This document shows, in pieces, positions 1 to 10,050 of a stretch of DNA of 64,000 nucleotides (position 1 is the first letter of the stretch; every line of letters starts with the position of its first letter). Below the pieces are notes generated by a model, which saw only the letters and a program-made list of their open reading frames with translations, had not been told where the DNA came from and searched no databases. Source of the stretch: Osmia lignaria lignaria (lineage: Eukaryota > Arthropoda > Insecta > Hymenoptera > Megachilidae); the NCBI RefSeq assembly GCF_051020975.1, contig NW_027478161.1:20496001-20560000 (forward strand), written 5' to 3'. The translations under genes and the position numbers were made by a program.

Positions 1-179
1 GGGGCCACGGTGTTTCTGTATCTCTATTATGTTGGTGCGGCTTCGGAACTTTTAAATATCTTGATATATCTCGAGAACTACGCATCTGATCAAAAAATAT
101 CATAGAACATAAATTATAGGAAACATAATTCTCTACAAAAAAGGTATCTTAACATTTTGCCATAGCTCGCTTCGTTTCC

Positions 180-201
180 GAGATATTTGCAGATATATCT
201 C
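180..201. other. Short dyad spanning the chosen monomer boundary (gagata ... tatctc)
   Basis: GAGATA and TATCTC form inverted 6-bp arms around a 10-nt centre that contains ttgcag. In copies with agatatatctc, such as this one, the arms extend to 7 bp. The dyad recurs in most monomers. Its right arm is lost in Q-type copies, where tatctc becomes cagctc. It could be a small hairpin or a protein-binding dyad. No function is shown by the sequence. Confidence 0.5.
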
Positions 202-214
202 AAGGGAAGGGGCC
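189..214 (+). repeat. Internal direct repeat A1 of the monomer
   Basis: A 26-bp motif starting gcaga and ending aaggggcc. It matches A2 at 303-328 with an offset of 114 bp; in the monomer consensus 23 of 26 positions agree (this copy carries one extra A-for-T change). The pair is present in essentially every monomer. It suggests the 322-bp unit grew by an internal duplication, and it is the substrate of the deletion seen at 6624-6831. The duplication is in the same reading frame (114 = 38 codons), so the conceptual translation shows YLKGRG and YLKERG. Confidence 0.9.
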
Positions 215-235
215 TGACGGACATATTTCGAGATA

Positions 236-261
236 TCTCTTCTTCTTGTTGTTCTTCTTCT
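236..261 (+). repeat. TTC/TTG-rich pyrimidine tract within the monomer
   Basis: Each monomer has a run of about 26 bases made of TTC triplets broken by two TTG triplets, just after tttcgagatat. It behaves like a short microsatellite. The copy at 11017 has lost one triplet, the copy at 24217 has an extra TTG by substitution, and the copy at 12946 carries a run of nine T just upstream. The S3 and T subtypes are marked by an A within it (tctacttc and ttctacttg). Confidence 0.75.
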
Positions 262-307
262 GCACAGCTAAGCTGGAAGTGGCATTTGCAGCGCGCAATA
301 GTGCAGA
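259..307. other. Nested dyads: tctgcac ... gtgcaga enclosing CAGCTaAGCTG
   Basis: TCTGCAC (259-265) and GTGCAGA (301-307) are perfect 7-bp inverted arms with a 35-nt interior. Overlapping the left arm is CAGCTAAGCTG (265-275), a near-palindrome with one central base. N, H and F copies change the latter to cagctaaactg and weaken it. V copies read gtgcatagtt and C-to-A variants read agtacag, each breaking the outer arm. The dyad is therefore not kept in all subtypes. Confidence 0.45.
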
Positions 308-328
308 GTTATCTCAAAGAAAGGGGCC
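303..328 (+). repeat. Internal direct repeat A2 of the monomer
   Basis: This is the second copy of the 26-bp motif, starting gcagag and ending aaggggcc. It lies 114 bp after A1 and is followed by acggtg, where A1 is followed by tgacgg. It varies less than A1 across the array: A1 exists in Q (attcagctcaaagg), S (gaagtggcc), F (gaaggttcc), H (attcatctc) and V (aaggtaagg) versions, whereas A2 varies mainly in aaagaaagg versus aaagagagg and in tatctc versus tatctg or tatcgc. Confidence 0.88.
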
Positions 329-2575
329 ACGGTGTTTCTGTATCTCTATTATGTTGGTGCGGCTTCGGAACTTTTAAATATCTTGATATATCTCGAGAAC
401 TACGCATCTGATCAAAAAATATCATAGAAGGTAAAAAGTAGGAAACTTAATTCTCTACAAAAAAGGTCTCTTAACATTTTGCCATAGCTCGCTTCGTTTC
501 CGAGATATTTGCAGATTTATCTCAAGGGAAGGGGCCTGTCGGACATATTTCGAGATATTTCTTCTTCTTGTTGTTCTTCGTCTGCACAGCTAAGCTGGAA
601 GTGGCATTTGCGGCTCGCACTAGTGCAGAGTTATCTCAAAGAAAGGGGCCACGGTGTTTCTGTATCTCTATTATGTTGGTGCGGCTTCGGAACTTTTAAA
701 TATCTCGATATATCTCGAAAACTACGCTTCTGATCAAAAAATATCATAGAACGTAAATTATAGGAAACATCATTCTCTACAAAAAAGGTCTCTTAACATT
801 TTGCCATAGCTCGCTTCGTTTCCGAGATATTTGCAGATTTATCTCAAGGGAAGGGGCCTGTCGGACATATTTCGGGATATTTCTTCTTCTTGTTGTTCTT
901 CTTCTGCACAGCTAAGCTGGAAGTGGCATTTGCGGCTCGCACTAGTGCAGAGTTATCTCAAAGAAAGGGGCCACGGTGTTTCTGTATCTCTATTATGTTG
1001 GTGCGGCTTCGGAACTTTTAAATATCTCGATATATCTCGAAAACTACGCGTCTGAACCCCAAAATATCATAGAACATAAATTGTAGGAAACATAATTCTC
1101 TACAAAAAACGTCTCTTAACATTTTGCCATAGCTCGCTTCGTTTCCGAGATATTTGCAGATTCAGCTCAAAGGAACGGGCCTGACGGACATATTTCGAGA
1201 TACTTCTTCTTCTTGTTGTTCTTCCTCTGCACAGCTAAGCTGGAAGTGGCATTTGCAGCTCGCAATAGTGCAGAGTTATCTCAAAGAAAGGGGCCACGGT
1301 GTTTCTGTATCTCTATTATGTTGGTGCGGCTTCGGAACTTTTAAATATCTTGATATATCTCGAGAACTACGCATCTGATCAAAAAATATCATAGAACATA
1401 AAAAGTAGGAAACTTAATTCTCTACAAAAAGGTCTCTTAACATTTTGCCATAGCTCGCTTCGTTTCCGAGATATTTGCAGATTTATCTCAAGGGAAGGGG
1501 CCTGACGGACATATTTCGAGATATTTCTTCTTCTTGTTGTTCTTCCTCTGCACAGCTGAGCTGGAAGTGGCATTTGCAGCTCGCAATAGTGCAGAGTTAT
1601 CTCAAAGAAAGGGGCCACGGTGTTTCTGTATCTCTATTATGTTGGTGCGGCTTCGGAACTTTTAAATATCTCGATATATCTCGAAAACTACGCTTCTGAT
1701 CAAAAAATATCATAGAACGTAAATTGTAGGAAACATAATTCTCTACAAAAAACGTCTCTTAACATTTTGCCATAGCTCGCTTCGTTTCCGAGATATTTGC
1801 AGATTCAGCTCAAAGGAACTGGCCTGACGGACATATTTCGAGATATTTCTTCTTCTTGTTGTTCTTCCTCTGCACAGCTAAGCTGGAAGTGGCATTTGCA
1901 GCTCGCAATAGTGCAGAGTTATCTCAAAGAAAGGGGCCACGGTGTTTCTGTATCTCTATTATGTTGGTGCGGCTTCGGAACTTTTAAATATCTCGATATA
2001 TCTCGAAAACTACGCGTCTGATCAAAAAATATCATAGAACATAAATTGTAGGAAACATAATTCTCTACAAAAAACGTCTCTTAACATTTTGCCATAGCTC
2101 GCTTCGTTTCCGAGATATTTGCAGATTCAGCTCAAAGGAACGGGCCTGACGGACATATTTCGAGATACTTCTTCTTCTTGTTGTTCTTCCTCTGCACAGC
2201 TAAGCTGGAAGTGACATTTGCAGCTCGCAATAGTGCAGAGTTATCTCAAAGAAAGGGGCCACGGTGTTTCTGTATCTCTATTATTTTGGTGCGGCTTCGG
2301 AACTTTTAAATATCTTGATATATCTCGAGAACTACGCATCTGATCAAAAAATATCATAGAACATAAAAAGTAGGAAACTTAATTCTCTACAAAAAGGTCT
2401 CTTAACATTTTGCCATAGCTCGCTTCGTTTCCGAGATATTTGCAGATTTATCTCAAGGGAAGAGGCCTGACGGACATATTTCGAGATATTTCTTCTTCTT
2501 GTTGTTCTTCCTCTGCACAGCTAAGCTGGAAGTGGCATTTGCAGCTCGCAATAGTGCAGAGTTATCTCAAAGAAA

Positions 2576-4370
2576 GGGGCCACGGTGTTTCTGTATCTCT
2601 ATTATGTTGGTGCGGCTTCGGAACTTTTAAATATCTTGATATATCTCGAGAACTACGCATCTGATCAAAAAATATCATAGAACATAAATTATAGGAAACA
2701 TAATTCTCTACAAAAAAGGTATCTTAACATTTTGCCATAGCTCGCTTCGTTTCCGAGATATTTGCAGATATATCTCAAGGGAAGGGGCCTGACGGACATA
2801 TTTCGAGATATCTCTTCTTCTTGTTGTTCTTCTTCTGCACAGCTAAGCTGGAAGTGGCATTTGCAGCGCGCAATAGTGCAGAGTTATCTCAAAGAAAGGG
2901 GCCACGGTGTTTCTGTATCTCTATTATGTTGGTGCGGCTTCGGAACTTTTAAATATCTTGATATATCTCGAGAACTACGCATCTGATCAAAAAATATCAT
3001 AGAAGGTAAAAAGTAGGAAACTTAATTCTCTACAAAAAAGGTCTCTTAACATTTTGCCATAGCTCGCTTCGTTTCCGAGATATTTGCAGATTTATCTCAA
3101 GGGAAGGGGCCTGTCGGACATATTTCGAGATATTTCTTCTTCTTGTTGTTCTTCTTCTGCACAGCTAAGCTGGAAGTGGCATTTGCGGCTCGCACTAGTG
3201 CAGAGTTATCTCAAAGAAAGGGGCCACGGTGTTTCTGTATCTCTATTATGTTGGTGCGGCTTCGGAACTTTTAAATATCTCGATATATCTCGAAAACTAC
3301 GCTTCTGATCAAAAAATATCATAGAACGTAAATTATAGGAAACATCATTCTCTACAAAAAAGGTCTCTTAACATTTTGCCATAGCTCGCTTCGTTTCCGA
3401 GATATTTGCAGATTTATATCAAGGGAAGGGGCCTGTCGGACATATTTCGGGATATTTCTTCTTCTTGTTGTTCTTCTTCTGCACAGCTAAGCTGGAAGTG
3501 GCATTTGCGGCTCGCACTAGTGCAGAGTTATCTCAAAGAAAGGGGCCACGGTGTTTCTGTATCTCTATTATGTTGGTGCGGCTTCGGAACTTTTAAATAT
3601 CTCGATATATCTCGAAAACTACGCGTCTGATCAAAAAATATCATAGAACATAAATTGTAGGAAACATAATTCTCTACAAAAAACGTCTCTTAACATTTTG
3701 CCATAGCTCGCTTCGTTTCCGAGATATTTGCAGATTCAGCTCAAAGGAACGGGCCTGACGGACATATTTCGAGATACTTCTTCTTCTTGTTGTTCTTCCT
3801 CTGCACAGCTAAGCTGGAAGTGGCATTTGCAGCTCGCAATAGTGCAGAGTTATCTCAAAGAAAGGGGCCACGGTGTTTCTGTATCTCTATTATGTTGGTG
3901 CGGCTTCGGAACTTTTAAATATCTTGATATATCTCGAGAACTACGCATCTGATCAAAAAATATCATAGAACATAAAAAGTAGGAAACTTAATTCTCTACA
4001 AAAAGGTCTGTTAACATTTTGCCATAGCTCGCTTCGTTTCCGAGATATTTGCAGATTTATCTCAAGGGAAGGGGCCTGACGGACATATTTCGAGATATTT
4101 CTTCTTCTTGTTGTTCTTCCTCTGCACAGCTAAGCTGGAAGTGGCATTTGCAGCTCGCAATAGTGCAGAGTTATCTCAAAGAAAGGGGCCACGGTGTTTC
4201 TGTATCTCTATTATGTTGGTGCGGCTTCGGAACTTTTAAATATCTCGATATATCTCGAAAACTACGCTTCTGATCAAAAAATATCATAGAACATAAAAAG
4301 TAGGAAACTTAATTCTCTACAAAAACGGTCTCTTAACATTTTGCCATAGCTCGCTTCGTTTCCGAGATAT
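2576..4370 (+). repeat. Right copy of the block duplicated from 1-1796
   Basis: Same subtype order as the left copy at about 2575 bp spacing. Private changes here include gatttatatc at about 3412 and ggtctgttaac at about 4007. Because it follows an eight-monomer spacing, it may be the remnant of an older 8-mer HOR. Both 2118 and 4693, at the same spacing, also carry the tgg-to-tga change (aagtgacatttg). Confidence 0.75.
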
Positions 4371-6623
4371 TTGCAGATTTATCTCAAGGGAAGGGGCCTG
4401 ACGGACATATTTCGAGATATTTCTTCTTCTTGTTGTTCTTCTTCTGCACAGCTGAGCTGGAAGTGGCATTTGCAGGTCGCAATAGTGCAGAGTTATCTCA
4501 AAGAAAGGGGCCACGGTGTTTCTGTATCTCTATTATGTTGGTGCGGCTTCGGAACTTTTAAATATCTCGATATATCTCGAAAACTACGCTTCTGATCAAA
4601 AAATATCATAGAACATAAATTGTAGGAAACATAATTCTCTACAAAAAACGTCTCTTAACATTTTGCCATAGCTCGCTTCGTTTCCGAGATATTTGCAGAT
4701 TCAGCTCAAAGGAACTGGCCTGACGGACATATTTCGAGATATTTCTTCTTCTTGTTGTTCTTCCTCTGCACAGCTAAGCTGGAAGTGACATTTGCAGCTC
4801 GCAATAGTGCAGAGTTATCTCAAAGAAAGGGGCCACGGTGTTTCTGTATCTCTATTATGTTGGTGCGGCTTCGGAACTTTTAAATATCTTGATATATCTC
4901 GAGAACCACGCATCTGATCAAAAAATATCATAGAACATAAAAAGTAGGAAACTTAATTCTCTACAAAAAAGGTCTCTTAAGATTTTGCCATAGCTCGCTT
5001 CGTTTCCGAGATATTTGCAGATTTATCTCAAGGGAAGGGGCCTGACGGACATATTTCGAGATATTTCTTCTTCTTGTTGTTCTTCTTCTGCACAGCTAAG
5101 CTGGAAGTGGCATTTGCGGCTCGCACTAGTGCAGAGTTATCTCAAAGAAAGGGGCCACGGTGTTTCTGTATCTCTATTATGTTGGTGCGGCTTCGGAACT
5201 TTTAAATATCTCGATATATCTCGAAAACTACGCTTCTGATCAAAAAATATCATAGAATATAAATTGTAGGAAACAGAATTCTCTACCATAAAGGTCTCTT
5301 AACATTTTGCCATAGCTCGCTTCGTTTCCGAGATATTTGCAGATATATCTCAAGGGAAGGGGCCTGACGGACATATTTCGAGATATTTCTTCTTCTTGTT
5401 GTTCTTCTTCTGCACAGCTAAGCTGGAAGTGGCATTTACAGCTCGCAATAGTGCAGAGTTATCTCAAAGAAAGGGGCCACGGTGTTTCTGTATCTCTATT
5501 ATGTTGGTGCGGCTTCGGAACTTTTAAATATCTTGATATATCTCGAGAACTACGCATCTGATCAAAAAATATCGTAGAACATAAAAAGTAGGAAACTTAA
5601 TTCTCTACAAAAAGGGTCTCTTAACATTTTGCCATAGCTCGCTTCGTTTCCGAGATATTTGCAGATTTATCTCAAGGGAAGGGGCCTGTCGGACATATTT
5701 CGAGATATTTCTTCTTCTTGTTGTTCTTCTTCTGCACAGCTAAGCTGGAAGTGGCATTTGCGGCTCGCACTAGTGCAGAGTTATCTCAAAGAAAGGGGCC
5801 ACGGTGTTTCTGTATCTCTATTATGTTGGTGCGGCTTCGGAACTTTTAAATATCTCGATATATCTCGAAAACTACGCTTCTGATCAAAAAATATCATAGA
5901 ACATAAATTGTAGGAAACATAATTCTCTACAAAAAACGTCTCTAAGATTTTGCCATAGCTCGCTTCGTTTCCGAGATATTTGCAGATTCAGCTCAAAGGA
6001 ACTGGCCTGACGGACATATTTCGAGATATTTCTTCTTCTTGTTGTTCTTCCTCTGCACAGCTAAGCTGGAAGTGACATTTGCAGCTCGCAATAGTGCAGA
6101 GTTATCTCAAAGAAAGGGGCCACGGTGTTTCTGTATCTCTATTATGTTGGTGCGGCTTCGGAACTTTTAAATATCTTGATATATCTCGAGAACTACGCAT
6201 CTGATCAAAAAATATCATAGAACATAAAAAGTAGGAAACTTAATTCTCTACAAAAAAGGTCTCTTAACATTTTGCCATAGCTCGCTTCGTTTCCGAGATA
6301 TTTGCAGATTTATCTCAAGGGAAGGGGCCTGACGGACATATTTCGAGATATTTCTTCTTCTTGTTGTTCTTCTTCTGCACAGCTAAGCTGGAAGTGGCAT
6401 TTGCGGCTCGCACTAGTGCAGAGTTATCTCAAAGAAAGGGGCCACGGTGTTTCTGTATCTCTATTATGTTGGTGGGGCTTCGGAACTTTTAAATATCTTG
6501 ATATATCTCGAGAACTACGCATCTGATCAAAAAATATCATAGAACATAAAACGTAGGAAACTTAATTCTCTACAAAAAAGGTCTCTCAACATTTGGCCAT
6601 AGCTCGCTTCGTTTCCGAGATAT

Positions 6624-6831
6624 TTGCAGATTTATCTCAAGGGAAGGGGCCACGGTGTTTCTGTATCCCTATTATGTTGGTGCGGCTTCGGAACTTTTAA
6701 ATATCTCGATACATCTCGAAAACTACGCTTCTGATCAAAAAATATCATAGAACAAAAATTGTAGGAAACATAATTCTCTACAAAAAACGTCTCTTAACAT
6801 TTTGCCATAGCTCGCTTCGTTTCCGAGATAT
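6624..6831 (+). repeat. Truncated 208-bp monomer (114-bp internal deletion)
   Basis: This copy reads normally through tctcaagggaaggggcc and then continues directly with acggtgtttctg. The 114 bp between motif A1 and motif A2 are missing: the core, the TTC tract, the palindrome and the middle variable block. The junction lies inside the shared aaggggcc (6644-6651). This is the product expected from slippage or unequal exchange between the two internal direct repeats. The deletion is 38 codons and leaves the conceptual frame open but shorter. It is the only large length change seen in the window. Confidence 0.95.
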
Positions 6832-8762
6832 TTGCAGATTCAGCTCAAAGGAACTGGCCTGACGGACATATTTCGAGATATTTCTTCTTCTTGTTGTTCT
6901 TCCTCTGCACAGCTAAGCTGGAAGTGGCATTTGCAGCTCGCAATAGTGCAGAGTTATCTCAAAGAAAGGGGCCACGGTGTTTCTGTATCTCTATTATGTT
7001 GGTGCGGCTTCGGAACTTTTAAATATCTTGATATATCTCGAGAACTACGCATCTGATCAAAAAATATCATAGAACATAAAACGTAGGAAACTTAATTCTC
7101 TACAAAAAAGGTCTCCCAACATTTTGCCATAGCTCGCTTCGTTTCCGAAATATTTGCAGATTTATCTTAAGGGAAGGGGCCTGACGGACATATTTCGAGA
7201 TATTTCTTCTTCTTGTTGTTCTTCTTCGCCACAGCTAAGCTGGAAGTGGCATTTGCGGCTCGCACTAGTGCAGAGTTATCTCAAAGAAAGGGGCCACGGT
7301 GTTTCTGTATCTCTATTATGTTGGTGCGGCTTTGGAACTTTTAAATATCTCGATATATCTCGAAAACTACGCTTCTCACCAAAAAATATCATAGAACATA
7401 AATTGTACGAGACATAATTCTCTACAAAAAAGGTCTCTTAACATTTTGCCATAGCTCGCTTCGTTTCCGAGATATTTGCAGATTTATCTCAAGGGAAGGG
7501 GCCTGACGGACATATTTCGAGATATTTCTTCTTCTTGTTGTTCTTCTTCTGCACAGCTAAACTGGAAGTGGCTTTTCCAGCTCGCAATAGTGCAGAGTTA
7601 TCTCAAAGAGAGGGGCCACGGTGTTTCTGTATCTCTATTATGTTGGTGCGGCTTCGGAACTTTTAAATATCTTGATATATCTCGAGAACTACGCATCTGA
7701 TCAAAAAATATCATAGAACATATAAAGTAGGAAACTTAATTCTCTACAAAAAAGGTCTCTTAACATTTTGCCATAACTCGCTTCGTTTCCGAGATATTTG
7801 CAGATTTATCTCAAGGGAAGGGCCTGACGGACATATTTCGAGATATTTCTTCTTCTTGTTGTTCTTCTTCTGCACAGCTAAGCTGGAAGTGGCATTTGCG
7901 GCTCGCAATACTGCAGAGTTATCTCAAAGAAAGGGGCCACGGTGTTTCTGTATCCCTATTATGTTGGTGCGGCTTCGGAACTTTTAAATATCTCGATACA
8001 TCTCGAAAACTACGCTTCTGATCAAAAAATATCATAGAACAAAAATTGTAGGAAACATAATTCTCTACAAAAAACGTCTCTTAACATTTTGCCATAGCTC
8101 GCTTCGTTTCCGAGATATTTGCAGATTCAGCTCAAAGGAACTGGCCTGACGGACATATTTCGAGATATGTCTTCTTCTTGTTGTTCTTCCTCTGCACAGC
8201 TAAGCTGGAAGTGGCATTTGCAGCTCGCAATAGTGCAGAGTTATCTCAAAGAAAGGGGCCACGGTGTTTCTGTATCTCTATTATGTTGGTGCGGCTTTGG
8301 AACTTTTAAATATCTCGATATATCTCGAAAACTACGCTTCTGATCAAAAAATATCATAGAAGATAAAAAGTAGGAAACTTAATTCTCTACAAAAAAGGTC
8401 TCTTAACATTTTGCCATAGCTCGCTTCGTTTCCGAGATATTTGCAGATATATCTCAAGGGAAGGGGCCTGACGGACATATTTCGAGATATTTCTTCTTCT
8501 TGTTGTTCTTCTTCTGCACAGCTAAGCTGGAAGTGGCATTTACAGCTCGCAATACTGCAGAGTTATCTCAAAGAAAGGGGCCACGGTGTTTCTGTATCCC
8601 TATTATGTTGGTGCGGCTTCGGAACTTTTAAATATCTCGATACATCTCGAAAACTACGCATCTGATCAAAAAATATCATAGAACATAAAAAGTAGCAAAC
8701 TTAATTCTCTACAAAAAAGGTCTCTTAACATTTTACCATAGCTCGCTTCGTTTCCGAGATAT

Positions 8763-10050
8763 TTGCAGATTTATCTCAAGGGAAGGGGCCTGACGGACAT
8801 ATTTCGAGATATTTCTTCTTCTTGTTGTTCTTCTTCTGCACAGCTAAGCTGGAAGTGGCATTTGCGGCTCGCACTAGTGCAGAGTTATCTCAAAGAAAGG
8901 GGCCACGGTGTTTCTGTATCTCTATTATGTTGGTGCGGCTTCGGAACTTTTAAATATCTCGATATATCTCGAAAACTACGCTTCTGATCAAAAAATATCA
9001 TAGAACATAAATTGTAGGAAACATAATTCTCTACAAAAAAGGTCTCTTAACATTTTGCCATAGCTCGCTTCGTTTCCGAGATATTTGCAGATTTATCTCA
9101 AGGGAAGTGGCCTGACGGACATATTTCGAGATATTTCTTCTTCTTGTTGTTCTTCTTCTGCACAGCTAAGCTGGAAGTGGCATTTGCGGCTCGCACTAGT
9201 GCAGAGTTATCTCAAAGAAAGGGGCCACGGTGTTTCTGTATCTCTATTATGTTGGTGCGGCTTCGGAACTTTTAAATATCTTGATATATCTCGAGAACTA
9301 CGCATCTGATCAAAAAATATCATAGAACATAAAAAGTAGGAAACATAATTCTCTACAAAAAAGGTCTCTTAACATTTTGCCATAGCTCGCTTCGTTTCCG
9401 AGATATTTGCAGATTTATCTCAAGGGAAGTGGCCTGACGGACATATTTCGAGATATTTCTTCTTCTTGTTGTTCTTCTTCTGCACAGCTAAGCTGGAAGT
9501 GGCATTTGCGGCTCGCACTAGTGCAGAGTTATCTCAAAGAAAGGGGCCACGGTGTTTCTGTATCTCTATTATGTTGGTGCGGCTTCGGAACTTTTAAATA
9601 TCTTGATATATCTCGAGAACTACGCATCTGATCAGAAAATATCATAGAAGATAAAAAGTAGGAAACTTAATTCTCTACAAAAAACGTCTCTCAACATTTT
9701 GCCATAGCTCGCTTGGTTTCCGAGATATTTGCAGATTTATCTCAAGGGAAGGGGCCTGACGGACATATTTCGAGATATTCCTTCTTCTTGTTGTTCTTCT
9801 TCTGCACAGCTAAGGTGGAAGTGGCATTTGCGGCTCGCACTAGTGCAGAGTTATCTCAAAGAAAGGGGCCACGGTGTTTCTGTATCCCTATTATGTTGGT
9901 GCGGCTTCGGAACTTTTAAATATCTCGATATATCTCGAAAACTACGCTTCTGATCAAAAAATATCATAGAACATAAATTGTAGGAAACATAATTCTCTAC
10001 AAAAAAGGTCTCTTAACATTTTGCCATAGCTCGCTTCGTTTCCGAGATAT
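8763..10050 (+). repeat. Four-monomer block with a distant partner at 19065-20352
   Basis: The order is a standard copy, two S-type copies (gaagtggcctg), then a copy with gatattccttc and gctaaggtgg. The same order occurs 10302 bp downstream. Both are preceded by the unusual linker aaaaagtagcaaac and ttttaccatag, which extends the match leftwards by about 100 bp. The similarity stops after the fourth monomer: 10051 and 20353 are different subtypes. Confidence 0.75.

Larger units (their letters stand above)
187..411 (+). other. Recurrent 74-codon open frame, TTG-initiated (not called as a gene)
   Basis: This open frame recurs in most monomers and would encode about 74 residues, starting MQIYLKG and ending in LRI, LRF or LRV. 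It is Cys/Ser-rich in the middle (SSSCCSSS) because of the TTC/TTG tract. The only start is TTG. In almost every copy an in-frame TAG lies eight codons upstream, in ccatag, and no in-frame ATG exists upstream of the conserved part. Stops or frameshifts break it in the copies at 2118, 4693, 5980, 7798, 12946, 15523, 16811, 25505, 31301 and others. Most subtype differences change amino acids. The monomer length (322) is not a multiple of three, so frames do not join between copies. The simplest reading is a chance frame preserved by repeat homogenisation. Confidence 0.6.
187..508 (+). repeat. Representative 322-bp monomer (phase set at TTG)
   Basis: This copy illustrates the internal order of elements: motif A1 (189-214), the core with tttcgagata (about 225-235), the TTC/TTG pyrimidine tract (236-261), the CAGCTaAGCTG palindrome (265-275), motif A2 (303-328), the gcggcttcgg segment (about 360-369), TTTAAA (374-379), TCTCGAGA (391-398), TGATCA (409-414), and an A-rich linker to 508 with A-runs at 414-419, 433-437 and 459-464. 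TGATCA (BclI) occurs once in most monomers. CTCGAG (XhoI) marks the subtype reading ctcgagaacta. ACTAGT (SpeI) marks the subtype reading gcactagtgc. The choice of phase is arbitrary. Confidence 0.95.
1..1796 (+). repeat. Left copy of a duplicated block (partner 2576-4370)
   Basis: The monomers at 187, 509, 831, 1154 and 1475 match those at 2762, 3084, 3406, 3728 and 4049 in order and subtype, at a spacing of 2574-2575 bp (eight monomers less one base). The pair at 187 and 2762 shares gcagcgcgcaatag. The match weakens at 1797, which is Q type, whereas its partner at 4371 is not. Differences include gttcttcgtctgc at about 570 and tctgaaccccaaaa at about 1051 in this copy only. Confidence 0.8.

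Noticed and set aside
155..235. Hammerhead ribozyme core (ctgacgga on the plus strand, ggaaacgaag on the minus strand)
   Set aside because: The CUGANGA and GAAA boxes are not both present on one strand at suitable spacing, so the catalytic core is incomplete.
414..464. Phased A-tracts giving intrinsic curvature
   Set aside because: The A-run centres are about 18 and 26 bp apart, which does not match helical phasing of about 10.5, 21 or 31 bp; at most weak curvature.
1379..1618. Reverse-strand open frames at 1379-1618 and 4317-4514
   Set aside because: They exist only because single-base variants removed a stop in those copies; neighbouring monomers lack them and no coding signal is visible.
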